From JALORV01 sp963780715 (GTDB lineage: Bacteria > Pseudomonadota > Gammaproteobacteria > Burkholderiales > Burkholderiaceae_F): a stretch of DNA of 64,000 nucleotides. Under the pieces are notes generated by a model that was not told the origin of the DNA, did no database searches, and saw only the letters and a list, made by a program, of their open reading frames with translations. Positions 34,101 to 44,473 of this stretch are shown piece by piece. The first letter of the stretch is position 1. Each line of letters starts with the position of its first letter. The stretch is taken from contig CAWADK010000002.1 in NCBI GenBank assembly GCA_963780715.1, forward strand, positions 124,001 to 188,000. Reading direction: 5' to 3'. The translations under genes and the position numbers were made by a program.

Positions 34101-34890
34101 CTATCTGGCGAAATCGGGACCGATCAGGTCGATCCGGTCGGTGCAGAAGGCATCCACACCCCAGCTCAGCAGTTCCCGCGCGCGCTCCGGCTCGTTGACC
34201 GTGTAGCAGAAGAGCCAGTACCCCGCCTGCTTGATCTCGCGCGCGCGCTCCGGCGTCAGCGACGTGTGGTTCGTGTTGAGACTCGCGGCGCCGCAGCCCT
34301 CGAGCAGCGCGCGCCAGTCCTCGGGGATGGCATCGATCAGCAGCGCCCGGGGCAGGTCGGGAGCCGCTCGCCGCGCCGCAACGATGGATTCGAAGGCGAA
34401 TGACGACAGCAGTGGCACCCGCGCGTCGAGCCGGGCCGGGTCATCCCCGCCCGGCGTCACGACCTCAGCGTAGGCCTGCGCAACGGCCCGCGCCACCAGC
34501 TTCACCCGTCCGCGCTTCGTGCCCCGGCGCAGGCTTGATCTCAACGTTGGGCCATATCGAGCGGGCGCGGCAATAAGCAAGCGCCTCGCTGAGCCTGGGC
34601 ACTGGCTCTCCCGCGTATGCCGGCGAGTGCCAGCGCCCCGCATCCAGCCGCGCCAGTTCTTCGGCCGTGCGAGCGGTCACGTCGCCGGGTGTTCCGGCCG
34701 TGCGGTCGAGCGTGTCATCGTGGATCAGCACGGGGACGTCGTCTCGCGGTGCCATCGCATCGAACTCGACAGCGCGGAATCCGTGCTCGAACCCGACCCG
34801 CAGCGCTGCCAGCGTGTTCTCGGGCGCAAGGATGCCGGCGCCGCGATGGGCGAGCACACGGGGCCACGGCCAGTCGCGGAAGTGACTCAT
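34101..34890 (-). pseudogene. ugpQ: Glycerophosphodiester phosphodiesterase, one frameshift
   Basis: The N-terminal frame has VLAHRGAGILAPENTLAAL, then VEFDAMAPRDDVPVLIHDD and TLDRTA, the GDPD His-Glu-Asp active-site set. After NVEIKPAPG the frame is broken. Dropping one base of the CCCC run at 34522-34525 restores the frame TKRGRVKLVARAVA and joins LLSSFAFESIVAARRAAP, TNHTSLTPERAREIKQAG and VNEPERARELLSWGVDAFCTD. The joined length is about 262 residues, normal for cytoplasmic UgpQ. It overlaps the DUF4442 gene by 4 bases. One indel in a homopolymer suggests sequence error. Confidence 0.85.
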
Positions 34891-35351
34891 GCCGCCTTCC
34901 TCCTGCGTCGCACGTAGACGATCTTCTCGACGTGCGCCACGGCCATCCCTTCGGCGTCGCGGACGTCGACCGTGAACAGATGCAGATGCTTGTCGCCGGA
35001 CTCCGTCATCGTGCGTATGTGCTCCAGGTCACTCTCGGCCAGTTCGAAGCGGGCCCACACGCGCCCGCGGCCGGGCGCAAGGTAGTCGATCGAGGCGGAC
35101 TTGTCCCAGACGACGTAGTCCGAGGACAGGTTGTGCATCACCATCAACGCAAAGAACGGATCCGTCATCGCGTAGAGCGAACCGCCGAAGTGCGTGCCGA
35201 CGTTATTGCGGTTGTACCAGCGCGGGACGAGGGCGACCGTGACCGCCCGGAAGTCGGGTGCGATGAACTCAACCCGGATGCCTGCGCCCCAGTAGGGCGG
35301 CCACAGGTTCATGGCCAGCCGGAACAAGCGTGGAGAGAGCCTGCGCGCCAT
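34887..35351 (-). CDS. DUF4442 hotdog-fold protein (thioesterase-like)
   Basis: The 154-residue protein fits the DUF4442/YiiD-C hotdog family: LAMNLWPPYWGAGIRVEF, a central helix region NRNNVGTHFGGSLYAMTDPFFALM, and a final strand AHVEKIVYVRRR. The helix with GTHFGG corresponds to the acyl-CoA thioesterase core. The substrate is unknown. It starts just upstream of the frameshifted GDPD gene and is divergent from the CoA-transferase gene. Confidence 0.87.
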   Translation of the reverse strand: MARRLSPRLFRLAMNLWPPYWGAGIRVEFIAPDFRAVTVALVPRWYNRNNVGTHFGGSLYAMTDPFFALMVMHNLSSDYVVWDKSASIDYLAPGRGRVWARFELAESDLEHIRTMTESGDKHLHLFTVDVRDAEGMAVAHVEKIVYVRRRRKAA

Positions 35352-35432
35352 GAGCCGAGTCTAGAGCCAGCGTCGACCGTGCCGGCCGTATGCATCTCGC
35401 CGGCGGCGCGTGGCACTGATAACCTCGCTCCG

Positions 35433-36657
35433 ATGTCCACCGCTCTCGGCCACCTGCGCGTTCTCGACCTGACCCGGGTCCTGGCAGGCCCATGGTGCAC
35501 CCAACTGCTGGCCGACCTCGGCGCGGACGTCGTCAAGGTCGAACGACCCGGCAGCGGCGACGACACGCGCGCCTGGGGCCCGCCCTACCTGCGCGACGCG
35601 CACGGGCAGGACACATCGGAAGCCGCCTACTACCTCGCGGCCAACCGCAACAAGCGTTCGATCACGGTCGACATCACCCGGCCCGAAGGCCAGGACATCG
35701 TCCGTCGGCTGGCCGCGCAGTCCGACATCGTGGTCGAGAACTTACAAGGTCGATCAGCTGGCGAAGTACGGCCTGGACTACACGACACTGTCGCGCACCG
35801 ATCCGCGCCTCATCTACTGCTCGATCACCGGCTTCGGGCAGACCGGTCCGCACCGCGAGAAGGCGGGCTACGACTTCATCATCCAGGGCAGCGGCGGCTT
35901 CATGTCGATCACCGGCGAGCGCGACGACCGGCCCGGCGGTGGCCCGCAGAAGGCCGGGGTTGCCGTCAGCGACCTGATGACCGGGATGTACGCGACGGTC
36001 GCGATCCTGGCCGCCGTGTCCCATCGCGAACAGACCGGCGGCGGGCAGTACATCGACCTGGCGCTCTACGACGTCATGCTGGCGATGCTGGCCAACATGA
36101 ACATGAACTACCTGACCAGCGGCCGCGCCCCGGGACGCGCCGGCAATGCGCACGCCAACATCGTGCCGTACCAGGTGTTCGCGGCCTCCGACGGCCACAT
36201 CATCGTCGCCGTCGGCAACGACGCGCAGTTCGTCAAGTTCTGCGAGGTGGCGGGCCGGCCCGACCTCGCACGCGACCCGCGCTTCGCGCGCAATGCCGAT
36301 CGGGTGCGCCATCGCGCCACCCTGGTGCCGATGCTCGAATCGATCGTGCGCGAGAGGTCGATCGCCTGGTGGGTCGAGGCGCTCGAGGCGGCCACGGTGC
36401 CCTGCGGCCCGATCAACGACATCGCGCATGCGCTGGCCGACCCGCAGGTGGCGGCGCGCGACCTGCGGGTCGACCTGCCGCATCCACTGGCGGGCCGGGT
36501 TCCGCTGGTGGGCAACCCGATCAAACTGTCCGCGACGCCAGCCAGCTACGAACGTGCGCCACCGCTGCTCGGCCAGCACACCGACGAGATCCTGCGCGAG
36601 AGGCTCGACCTCGATGCTGACGCCATTGCGCGCCTGCGGGCGGAGGGCGTCGTGTGA
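35433..36657 (+). pseudogene. CaiB/BaiF family CoA-transferase, one frameshift
   Basis: The N-terminus reads LRVLDLTRVLAGPWCTQLL, then LGADVVKVERPGSGDDTR and LAANRNKRSITVDITRPEG, typical of type-III CoA-transferases. An extra T in the TT at 35742-35743 breaks the frame. The correct frame continues YKVDQLAKYGLDYTTLS, IYCSITGFGQTGP, YDFIIQGSGGFMSITGE and VSDLMTGMYATVAI, the last containing the expected catalytic Asp. Joined, it is about 407 residues. It would move CoA between carboxylic acids. It overlaps the acylphosphatase gene by 4 bases. Confidence 0.85.
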
Positions 36658-36947
36658 TTGCGGCGCTGCATCTGCGGATCCGCGGACGCGTCCACGGCGT
36701 CGGCTTTCGCTACGCCATGTGCCGGCAGGCCACGGCGCTCGGGGTCGAGGGCTGGGTGCGCAATCGGATGGACGGCAGCGTCGAGGCGGTCGTCGTCGGC
36801 GCGCCGGAGCAGGTCGAGATGCTCCATGCATGGGCCCAGCACGGGCCAGTCGGCGCCGAGGTCTTCGCCGTCGAGCAGCGTGCCGCGACCTCCGAAGAAG
36901 AGGACGATGCACTCGGCCGCGGATTCGAGCAGCGGCCGTCGGCCTGA
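36654..36947 (+). CDS. Acylphosphatase
   Basis: The 97-residue protein contains RGRVHGVGFRYAM, with the catalytic Arg of the GFR motif, and GWVRNRMDGSVEAVVVG with the catalytic Asn. It hydrolyses acyl phosphates. The GTG at 36654 overlaps the CoA-transferase stop. The C-terminal tail is about 10 residues longer than usual. Confidence 0.92.
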   Translation: MIAALHLRIRGRVHGVGFRYAMCRQATALGVEGWVRNRMDGSVEAVVVGAPEQVEMLHAWAQHGPVGAEVFAVEQRAATSEEEDDALGRGFEQRPSA

Positions 36948-36969
36948 AACGGCCTGGGCTCGCGCCGGT

Positions 36970-37551
36970 TCATCGCGCCGTGTCAAAGACCTCGGCGTCG
37001 AAGCCGGGGTACGTCAGCGCTGTCAGCACGTGGTCCCGCCACGCGCCGTTGATGAACAGATAGGCATGGGCCTGTCCCTCCACCCGAAACCCGAGCCGCT
37101 TGAGCAGGCGCGCGCTGCGCAGGTTCTCCGGGAGGTGATTGGCCTGCACGCGGTGCAGGCGCAGGGACTCGAACACATGCCGCAGCGTGGCCTGCAGCGC
37201 CTCGTGCATCAGGCCCCTGGCCTCGAACTCACCATCGATGGCGTAACCGAGCATGCACGACTGAAACGGACCGCGGACGATCTGCGTGTAGTTGATCCGG
37301 CCGACGATCCGGTCCGGATCGCTCTGCACGAACATCAGCCAGCGAACGACGGCGCCGTCACGGTAGTCGGCCGCCGCCCGCGCGGCCTCGGCCTCCCAGA
37401 ACGGCACCTCGAGGATGCCTCGCGGCCGCGGTGGATCCCACGGGCGCAGCCGGGCTTCGTTGCGACGGAAGAACGCCGCCAGCCCGGCGGCGTGCGCGGG
37501 CGTCATGGTCCGCAGGGTCAGCCGCGGGGTTGTCAGAGTGACGTTTTCCAT
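36970..37551 (-). CDS. RimJ/RimL-type GNAT acetyltransferase
   Basis: From ATG 37551 the product has 193 residues. It begins with TLTTPRLTLRTMTPAHAAGL, the RimJ/RimL N-terminus. GYAIDGEFEARGLMHEALQATLRHVFESL is the acetyl-CoA loop region, and NLRSARLLKRLGFRVEGQAH closes the domain. The substrate could be a ribosomal protein N-terminus or a small amine. It is divergent from the tct operon. Confidence 0.88.
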   Translation of the reverse strand: MENVTLTTPRLTLRTMTPAHAAGLAAFFRRNEARLRPWDPPRPRGILEVPFWEAEAARAAADYRDGAVVRWLMFVQSDPDRIVGRINYTQIVRGPFQSCMLGYAIDGEFEARGLMHEALQATLRHVFESLRLHRVQANHLPENLRSARLLKRLGFRVEGQAHAYLFINGAWRDHVLTALTYPGFDAEVFDTAR

Positions 37552-37643
37552 CTTCCTGTCGCGCACGCAAGCCGGCGACACGGGCCGACCGATTTCCGTT
37601 CTAATGCGCCTTCATAACGATTATCAGAGCAAGGAGACGGTCA

Positions 37644-38634
37644 GTGAATCGACGGCGTCTGTTGTGTGCGGCAGCCATAGCTCGTTTCCCTGGCGGCTGC
37701 GACGGCGGCCTCGGCCCAGAACGCGCCGTTCCCGACCCGTCCGATCAAGCTGGTCGTACCCTACCCGCCCGGCGGCCCGCTGGACACGGCCGCGCGTGCG
37801 CTCGCGGAGCAGGTCAAGTCCAGCCTTGGCACGGTCGTCGTCGAGAACCGGCCGGGCGCGGGCGGCAACATCGGGGTCGACCAGGTCGCCAAGTCGGCGC
37901 CGGACGGCTACACGCTGGTCATCGGGGCCGTGGCGACGCATGCGGTCAATCCATGGTTGTTCAGGAAGCTGCCGTATGACCCGGTGAAGGACTTCGTCCC
38001 GATCACGCTGATTGCGCACGTACCCAATGTGCTGGTGATGACACCGGAGCGCGCTGCGCAGCTGAAGGTCACGTCGGCCCGCGATCTCATCGACTATCTG
38101 CGCCGCCATCCCGGCCAGCTGAATTACGCCTCGGGGGGCAACGGCAGCGCGGGCCACATGGCCGGCGAGCTGCTGAAGTCGCAGGGCAAGGTGTCGGCGG
38201 TGCATATCCCCTACGCGGGCGCGGGGCCGGCCCAGCTCGGGCTGCTGGCGGGCCAGACGGACTTCATGTTCGACAACCTCGCGTCGGCGACGGCGCAGAT
38301 CAAGGCCGGCAAGCTCAAGGCCTTCGCCGTGACGACGCCGCAGCGCGCGCCGTCGCTGCCGGAGGTGCCGACGATGGCGGAAAGCGGCGTGGCGGGCTTC
38401 GATGTTTCGACCTGGTTCGGCATCTTTGCGCCAGCCGGCACGCCGGCGCCGGTCGTCGCGCGGCTGAACGAAGCGTTCACCGCCGCGCTGCGGACTCCGG
38501 ATATGCGCGAACGTCTCGGACGCATGGGCGCGGAACCGGCACCGATGTCGTCGGAGCAGTTCGCGCAACTGGTCAGGTCCGAGCTTGCGAAGTACGAAAA
38601 GGTCGTCAAGTTCTCTGGCGCCCGGGTCGACTGA
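37644..38634 (+). pseudogene. tctC: Bug/TctC periplasmic substrate-binding protein, one frameshift
   Basis: The reading frame opens with GTG after a good AAGGAG site and encodes MNRRRLLCAAAIA. One extra base near 37680 then shifts it; the continuation LVSLAAATAASAQN completes the signal peptide. The mature protein has PIKLVVPYPPGGPLDTAAR, VVVENRPGAGGNIGVDQVAKS, YDPVKDFVPITLIA and SLPEVPTMAESG. These are hallmarks of the Bug family of tricarboxylate-transporter binding proteins. The joined length is about 330 residues. The following tctB and tctA genes are intact. Confidence 0.88.
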
Positions 38635-38650
38635 AGACACCGGGAAGAAC

Positions 38651-39112
38651 ATGAAGATCAACGATGCCAAGGACTTCTGGTCCGGCGTGATGTTCGCCGC
38701 GTTCGGCCTGTTCTTCATGGTCGTCTCGCAACGGTACGACCTCGGCACCGCGGCGCGGATGGGACCCGCGTTCTTTCCAACGATGCTGGGCGGACTGCTG
38801 CTCCTGCTCGGCATTGTCACGGCGCTCAAGGCACTGGCGACAAAGTCCACGGCCGGCCAGGTCGACCGCTTCCACTTCAAGCCGCTGCTGCTGGTGCTCG
38901 GCGCGGTCGTCGCGTTCGGCCTGCTGCTGCGCCCGGGAGGCCTGCTCGTCGCGCTCGCAGCGCTCGTGTTCATCTCCAGCCTTGGCAGCGACGAGTTCCG
39001 GCTGCGCGATGTGCTGCTGCTGACGATCGGGCTGGCGGTGCTGGTGCTCATCGTCTTCATCTACGCACTCGAGATGACGGTGCCGGTCCTGCCGGCATTC
39101 CTGCGTACCTGA
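38651..39112 (+). CDS. tctB: Tripartite tricarboxylate transporter, small membrane subunit TctB
   Basis: The 153-residue protein has four hydrophobic segments with the TctB pattern: DFWSGVMFAAFGLFFMVVSQRYDLGTAARMGPAFFP split over the first loop, and MLGGLLLLLGIVTALKAL. It works with TctA and the periplasmic TctC in sodium- or proton-driven uptake of citrate-like acids. It starts 16 bases after tctC with AGAAC before the ATG. Confidence 0.9.
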   Translation: MKINDAKDFWSGVMFAAFGLFFMVVSQRYDLGTAARMGPAFFPTMLGGLLLLLGIVTALKALATKSTAGQVDRFHFKPLLLVLGAVVAFGLLLRPGGLLVALAALVFISSLGSDEFRLRDVLLLTIGLAVLVLIVFIYALEMTVPVLPAFLRT

Positions 39113-39122
39113 GGCCGGCGCG

Positions 39123-40631
39123 ATGGACCTGATCAACAACCTCGCACTCGGTTTCTCGACGGCACTGTCTTTCGCCAACCTGGCCTATGCGTTCGCCGGC
39201 GTGCTGATCGGCACCCTGATCGGAGTGCTGCCCGGCATCGGCCCGATCGCAACGCTGGCGATGCTGCTGCCGACTACGTACGCGCTCGAACCGACCTCGG
39301 CCCTGATCATGCTAGCGGGCATCTACTACGGCGCGCAGTACGGCGGTTCGACCACGGCGATCCTGGTCAACCTGCCGGGCGAATCCTCGTCGGTCGTCAC
39401 CTGCATCGACGGCTACCAGATGGCGCGCCGCGGCCGTGCCGGTTCCGCACTCGCGATCGCCGCGCTCGGATCGTTCTTTGCCGGCACGGTCGGCACGCTC
39501 GTCCTCGCGGCGCTCGCCCTTCCGATGGTCGAACTGGCATTCAAGTTCGGCCCGGCCGAGTACTTCTCCCTGATGGTGCTGGGACTGATCGGCGCCGTGG
39601 TGCTCGCCTCCGGCTCACTGATCAAGGCCATTGCGATGATCGTGCTCGGCCTGCTGCTCGGGCTGGTGGGCACCGACGTCAATTCCGGCGTGGCGCGCTT
39701 CAACTTCGACGTGCCGGAACTTGCCGACGGCATCGGCTTCGTGACCGTCGCCATGGGAGTGTTCGGCTTCGCGGAGATCATTGCCAACCTCGAGCACAAG
39801 GGCACGCGCCAGGTCTTCACCGACAAGGTCGGCAGGCTCCTGCCGAGCCGGGAAGAGTTCAAGTACGCCGTGCCCGCCGTGCTGCGCGGCACGGCGCTCG
39901 GTTCCGTACTCGGCGTTCTGCCCGGCGGCGGTGCGCTGCTCGCGGCGTTCGCCGCCTACACCGTCGAAAAGAAGGTCACACGCAATCCGGATCCTCCGTT
40001 CGGCCAGGGCAACATCCGCGGCGTCGCGGCGCCGGAGTCGGCGAACAACGCCGGCGCACAGACCTCGTTCATTCCGATGCTGACGCTCGGCATCCCGCCG
40101 AACGCCGTCATGGCCCTGATGGTCGGCGCGATGACGATCCACAACATCCAGCCCGGCCCGCAGGTGATGACCAGCAATCCATCGCTCTTCTGGGGGCTGA
40201 TCGCGTCGATGTGGATCGGCAACCTGATGCTGGTGATCCTCAACCTGCCGCTGATCGGCATCTGGGTGCAGCTGCTGAAGGTGCCTTATCGGTTCCTGTA
40301 TCCGGCGATCCTGGTGTTCTGCTGCATCGGTGTCTATTCGATCAACAACAACACCTTCGACGTCTCCATGACGGCGGCCTTCGGTGTGCTCGGCTACCTC
40401 TTCTTCAAGCTGCGCTGCGAGCCGGCGCCGCTGATCCTTGGATTCATCCTCGGTCCGATGATGGAAGAGAACCTGCGCCGCGCCATGCTGCTGTCGCGCG
40501 GCGACCCGACGGTGTTCTTCACCCGGCCGCTGTCACTGACGCTGCTGCTGATGGCGGCCGCATTGGTCGTCATCGTCCTGCTGCCCCAGATCAACAAGAC
40601 CCGCGAGCAGGCCTTTCACGAGGTGGATTGA
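39123..40631 (+). CDS. tctA: Tripartite tricarboxylate transporter, large membrane subunit TctA
   Basis: The 502-residue protein has about eleven membrane segments. It carries the TctA signatures GTLIGVLPGIGPIATLAMLLP near the N-terminus, YGAQYGGSTTAILVNLPGE, LGVLPGGGALLAAFAAYT and MLTLGIPPNAVMALMVGAM. It is the channel subunit; the real substrate is unknown because Bug systems are diverse. Spacing of 10 bases after tctB indicates one operon. The gamma-glutamyltransferase gene follows 100 bases later. Confidence 0.93.
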   Translation: MDLINNLALGFSTALSFANLAYAFAGVLIGTLIGVLPGIGPIATLAMLLPTTYALEPTSALIMLAGIYYGAQYGGSTTAILVNLPGESSSVVTCIDGYQMARRGRAGSALAIAALGSFFAGTVGTLVLAALALPMVELAFKFGPAEYFSLMVLGLIGAVVLASGSLIKAIAMIVLGLLLGLVGTDVNSGVARFNFDVPELADGIGFVTVAMGVFGFAEIIANLEHKGTRQVFTDKVGRLLPSREEFKYAVPAVLRGTALGSVLGVLPGGGALLAAFAAYTVEKKVTRNPDPPFGQGNIRGVAAPESANNAGAQTSFIPMLTLGIPPNAVMALMVGAMTIHNIQPGPQVMTSNPSLFWGLIASMWIGNLMLVILNLPLIGIWVQLLKVPYRFLYPAILVFCCIGVYSINNNTFDVSMTAAFGVLGYLFFKLRCEPAPLILGFILGPMMEENLRRAMLLSRGDPTVFFTRPLSLTLLLMAAALVVIVLLPQINKTREQAFHEVD

Positions 40632-40731
40632 GGCGGATCAGCCGGCAGGCGGCGAACCACGGCGACGATTGCCGTCGCGGGTTCCGCTGAGCAGGAAGCT
40701 TTCCTCCCGGACCCTCCACGGCGTAACCGAT

Positions 40732-42372
40732 ATGCACTTCAACTGGGCCAACCCCTACCCCACCGTACGCACGCCCGTCTTCGCGCGCAACATCGTGGCA
40801 ACCAGCCAGCCGCTCGCGGCCCAGGCCGGACTGCGCGTGATGCAGGGCGGTGGCAACGCGGTCGATGCGGCAATCGCCGCCGCGGCGGTCATCACGATGA
40901 CCGAGCCCTGCAGCAACGGACTGGGTGCTGACAACTTCGCCATCGTGTGGGATCCCGCCACGCGCCAGCTGCTCGGACTGAACGCGAGCGGCACCGCCCC
41001 GGCGGCGTGGACGCTCGATTACTTCCGCCGCAAGTACGGTGAGGATCTCGCGAAGAATCGGCCCGTGCGTGGCTGGGATACCGTCACCGTGCCGGGCGCC
41101 GTCGCGGGCTGGGGACTCCTGCATGGCCGCCTGGGCCGCCTGCCGTTTGCCGATGTACTGGCGCCGGCCATCGAGTACGCCGAACGCGGATTTGCGGTTT
41201 CGGCCATCGTGCAGGAGAAGTGGCAGCGCGCCGTGCCGCTGCTGAAGGACGGTCCCGGCTTCGCGGCTCACTTCATGCCCCGGGGTCGTGCGCCGGAGAT
41301 CGGCGAACACTTCACGCTGGCTGGCGCCGCACGGACGTTCCGGTTGCTCGCCCAGCATGGCGCCGCGGCGTTTTACCAGGGCGAGATCGCCGACTGCGAT
41401 CGCGCGGCACGCGCAGGCCACCGGTGGGGCGTTGACCGCCTCCGACTGCGAAGCCTACTGGGCGTTCGTGCAGCAGCACGGCTGGGTCGGCACGATCAGC
41501 ACCTCACTTCCATGGCCACGAACTGCACGAGATCCCCCCGAACGGGCAGGGCATCGCCGCGCTTTCGTGCCTGGGGCTCCTGCGCCACACCGCGCTCGCC
41601 GAGTGCGCCCTCGACAGCGCCGACTGGCAGCACACGGTGATCGAGGCGATGAAGCTGGCCTTTGCCGACACCTACGCCTATGTCGCCGATCCGCGCAGCA
41701 TGACGGTCACGCCTGCGATGCTGCTCGACGATGGCTATCTCGCGCAGCGGGCGCGCCTCATCGACCCGCTTCGTGCCCAGGACGTCAAGGCCGGCACGCC
41801 GCCTCGCGGAGGCACGATCTACCTGACCGCGGCGGACTCCAGCGGGCTGATGGTCTCGCTGATCCAGTCGAACTACATGGGATTCGGCTCGGGAGTCGTC
41901 GTGCCCGGTTATGGCATCTCACTGCAGAACCGCGGCCACGGCTTCTCGCTCGATGCCGCCAGTGCGAACGTCGTCGCACCGGGCAAGCGCCCCTTCCATA
42001 CGATCATCCCCGCGTTCCTGACGAAGAACGGCGAGCCGCAGATGAGCTTCGGCGTCATGGGCGGCAACATGCAGCCGCAGGGTCACGTGCAGACATTGCT
42101 GCGCATGCTGCTCGCAAACCAGCAGCCGCAGGCGGCCTGCGATGCGCCGCGCTGGAAGGTGATGACCGGGCTCGACCTCGAAGTGGAAGGCTCGATGCCG
42201 GAGCCGGTCGTCGCCGAGCTGAGGCGACGCGGCCATCGCGTGATGAGCGCCAATGACAGCTACATGGACTTCGGCTCCGGCCAGTTCATCTGGCGACTCG
42301 GGCGATCCGGCGATCGAAGGCTACGTCGCCGCGAGCGATTCGCGGCGCGATGGCCTCGCAGCGGGCTACTGA
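40732..42372 (+). pseudogene. ggt: Gamma-glutamyltransferase family protein, three frameshifts
   Basis: From ATG 40732 the frame has VMQGGGNAVDAAIAAAAV, MTEPCSNGLGADNFAIVWD and GWDTVTVPGAVAGW, the Ntn-hydrolase large chain. Extra bases near 41397 and 41508 and in the GGG run near 42300 break it. The middle segment is HAQATGGALTASDCEAYW. The third holds RGGTIYLTAADSSGLMVS, where the Thr after GG is the self-processing nucleophile, and GFSLDAASANVV. The end after the last repair is EGYVAASDSRRDGLAAGY. The joined length is about 545 residues. It would transfer or hydrolyse gamma-glutamyl groups. Key residues survive, so read errors are possible. Confidence 0.82.
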
Positions 42373-42518
42373 GCCCCCGCCTTAGCGGACGCGAGCCGCG
42401 CTTCGAGCGGACACGGCGTCATTGGCGCGGGCGGCGTCCGACGCCCCGATTTTGAGAGAATGCCGACTTCATCGACCGGAATGCCACGAGCTGACCGGCG
42501 GGAGACCCAGGAAACCTC

Positions 42519-43649
42519 ATGACCTACGCCGCCATCACTGGTTGGGGCAAGTGCATGCCGCCAGCCGTGCTCTCCAACGACGACCTCGCCACCTTCCTCG
42601 ATACGACCGACGACTGGATCGTCTCGCGCACGGGCATGAAGGAGCGCCGCATCTCGCACGTGGGGGCGATCGACATGGCCACCGTCGCGAGCCAGCGCGC
42701 GCTGGCCTGCGCCGGGCTGGCAGCCGAAGACCTCGACCTTATCGTCTACGGCAGCTGCAGCAACGACGAGCAGGTGCCCAACAGTGCATCCGGCGTGCAG
42801 GTGAAGCTCGGGGCGCACAACGCGGGCTCGATGGACGTCAACACCGCATGCACGAGCTTCCTGTACGGATTGTCGAGCGCGAACGCGATGATCCGCACCG
42901 GCGCTATACGCAATGCGCTGGTCATCGGCGTCGAACTGATCTCGCCGTACATGGACTGGTCCAACCGCAACGTCGCCGTGCTGTTCGGCGATGGCTGCGC
43001 CGCGGTCGTGCTGCAGGCGAGCGACAGGCAGGAAGGACTGCTCGGCGAGCAGCTTGGCTGCTACGCCGATGCGCGCCAGATCCTGCGTGTGCGCGGCATG
43101 GGCTGCACCTACGCGAACCGTGGCGTGCAGTTTGGCGACACGCTGTGGGACTTCGACGGCCAGGAAATCTTCAAGAAGGCCGTCAAGGGCATGGCGCTCG
43201 CCTCGCAGAAGGTCATGGCCAAGTGCGGCGTCACTCCGGACCAGATCGACCTCGTGATCCCGCACCAGGCCAATCTGCGCATCATCGAGTCGGTGGCCAA
43301 GCACACGGGGCTGCCGATGGAGAAGGTATTCCTGACCGTGCAGCGCTACGGCAACATGTCGGCCGCCACGGTGCCGGTGGCGCTGGTCGACGCAATCGAG
43401 GAAGGGCGCGTCAAGCCCGGCTCGCTGATGCTGATGCCGGGCTTCGGCGGTGGGCTGACACTGTGCTCGCACCTGGTCAAATGGGGCGACCGCGTCACGC
43501 CGCTCGGCACGACGACCGCCGACCTTCCCCCCTGCACGCGTACCGCGCTCGAGATGGTCAACGACATCCGTGTGCGCAAGCATGCGCACGACACGTCCGA
43601 ACCCGGCTTAATGGCGCCTCGCTTCGCTGAATCGGACGCGCCAGCGTAA
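42519..43649 (+). CDS. 3-oxoacyl-ACP synthase III-like enzyme (FabH family)
   Basis: The 376-residue thiolase-fold enzyme has the FabH catalytic triad: Cys in DVNTACTSFLYGL, His in VIPHQANLRIIE and Asn in QRYGNMSAATVPVAL. WIVSRTGMKERRI near the start and GDGCAAVVLQAS are also typical. It has a C-terminal extension of about 40 residues beyond normal FabH, and the segment VQFGDTLWDFDGQEIFKKAVK is usual for the FabH-like group that is not the housekeeping enzyme. It may prime a specialised lipid or ketone. It stands alone with an AGGAAACC site before the ATG. Confidence 0.88.
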   Translation: MTYAAITGWGKCMPPAVLSNDDLATFLDTTDDWIVSRTGMKERRISHVGAIDMATVASQRALACAGLAAEDLDLIVYGSCSNDEQVPNSASGVQVKLGAHNAGSMDVNTACTSFLYGLSSANAMIRTGAIRNALVIGVELISPYMDWSNRNVAVLFGDGCAAVVLQASDRQEGLLGEQLGCYADARQILRVRGMGCTYANRGVQFGDTLWDFDGQEIFKKAVKGMALASQKVMAKCGVTPDQIDLVIPHQANLRIIESVAKHTGLPMEKVFLTVQRYGNMSAATVPVALVDAIEEGRVKPGSLMLMPGFGGGLTLCSHLVKWGDRVTPLGTTTADLPPCTRTALEMVNDIRVRKHAHDTSEPGLMAPRFAESDAPA

Positions 43650-43855
43650 GCCCGCACTGCGCCATTGACTCTCAGGTGCAAGCACGCGAAACAGTTGCAA
43701 GTCCACTCAGCGATTGAGCATTGCCCACTGGTGAAGCAGTGCGTGACGGTGAGACGGTGAGAGCTTTGCGCCCCCCTGGCGCATCGTACCCACCGCTAGT
43801 GCCTCAATAGAGTAGAGGGGCCGCGCATTCAACGCTCCACCGTTCAGTTGGAACT
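43650..43855. other. Lower-GC intergenic stretch
   Basis: The 206 bases before the orphan membrane protein have visibly lower G+C than their surroundings. They contain a short tandem repeat of GTGACGGTGAGA type near 43743-43762. I see no RNA gene, no clear promoter and no convincing attachment site. Confidence 0.35.
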
Positions 43856-44473
43856 ATGAAACCGGTTGACGTCATCATCACATCGGTCATTGCCTATGTG
43901 ATCGCAAACACACTCGTCAATCTTGCGGGGCAGGCGGAGTTTCCGTCGCTGCAGTACGTGTTTCCTTTCGCCGTGAGCGTTTTCGTGGCATGCGCGAGCT
44001 TGTTCGTCAGTGCAGATCGCGCAAGTCAGTCAACCCGCCGCGCTGTTGTTACTGCTCTAGGTGCTGTAGCGGCCGTTCTCGGAGCCGATCTGCTTGCTTC
44101 GACGATTTCCGGAAAGCTCCTTGCTCTTGTCCTGTTCGGCCTCATCCCGTTCCAGGCTTGGCGCTTTGCGCGAGCGTGGCTTCCTGCACACACTTGGCTT
44201 CTCACTTTCGCCGCGTTCGGACTGGTGATCACACTCGTCAGCCGGGGGCTGTTCTCGCTCCTGTTCGTTTCCTTTCTCTTTCCGCTGGGACTGCTAGGCG
44301 TCGTGACGTCCTTCCACGAGCTGGTTGGAACCGGCCTTACAGGGTGGCTGGGCCTTTGGCCCACCAATGGGAGTGATGAAGACTTTCTCTTTCGTGTAGC
44401 GCCAGTGAGTGGCGTGTTTTGGGGACTGATCTACGGACTCATTGGCTTTTGCGTCGATCGGGTGCGAAGGTAA
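43856..44473 (+). CDS. Orphan membrane protein, 205 aa
   Basis: I do not recognise this family. The protein has about six hydrophobic segments: IITSVIAYVIANTLV, YVFPFAVSVFVACASLF, VVTALGAVAAVLGADLL, LALVLFGLIPFQAW, FGLVITLVSRGLFSLLFVSFLFPLG and FWGLIYGLIGFCVDRVRR. It has no signal peptide. Base composition is clearly less GC-rich than the flanking genes, and the ATG lacks an obvious ribosome binding site. Flanking gaps of 206 and 340 bases are also AT-richer. This suggests a small acquired insert, with function unknown. Confidence 0.65.
   Translation: MKPVDVIITSVIAYVIANTLVNLAGQAEFPSLQYVFPFAVSVFVACASLFVSADRASQSTRRAVVTALGAVAAVLGADLLASTISGKLLALVLFGLIPFQAWRFARAWLPAHTWLLTFAAFGLVITLVSRGLFSLLFVSFLFPLGLLGVVTSFHELVGTGLTGWLGLWPTNGSDEDFLFRVAPVSGVFWGLIYGLIGFCVDRVRR

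Noticed and set aside
37582..37643. Riboswitch before tctC
   Set aside because: The leader is only about 90 bases from the divergent gene, with a clear ribosome binding site and no conserved fold that I can draw.
43743..43855. Integron attC-like or attachment site near the orphan membrane protein
   Set aside because: No GTTRRRY/RYYYAAC pair or flanking direct repeat could be matched.
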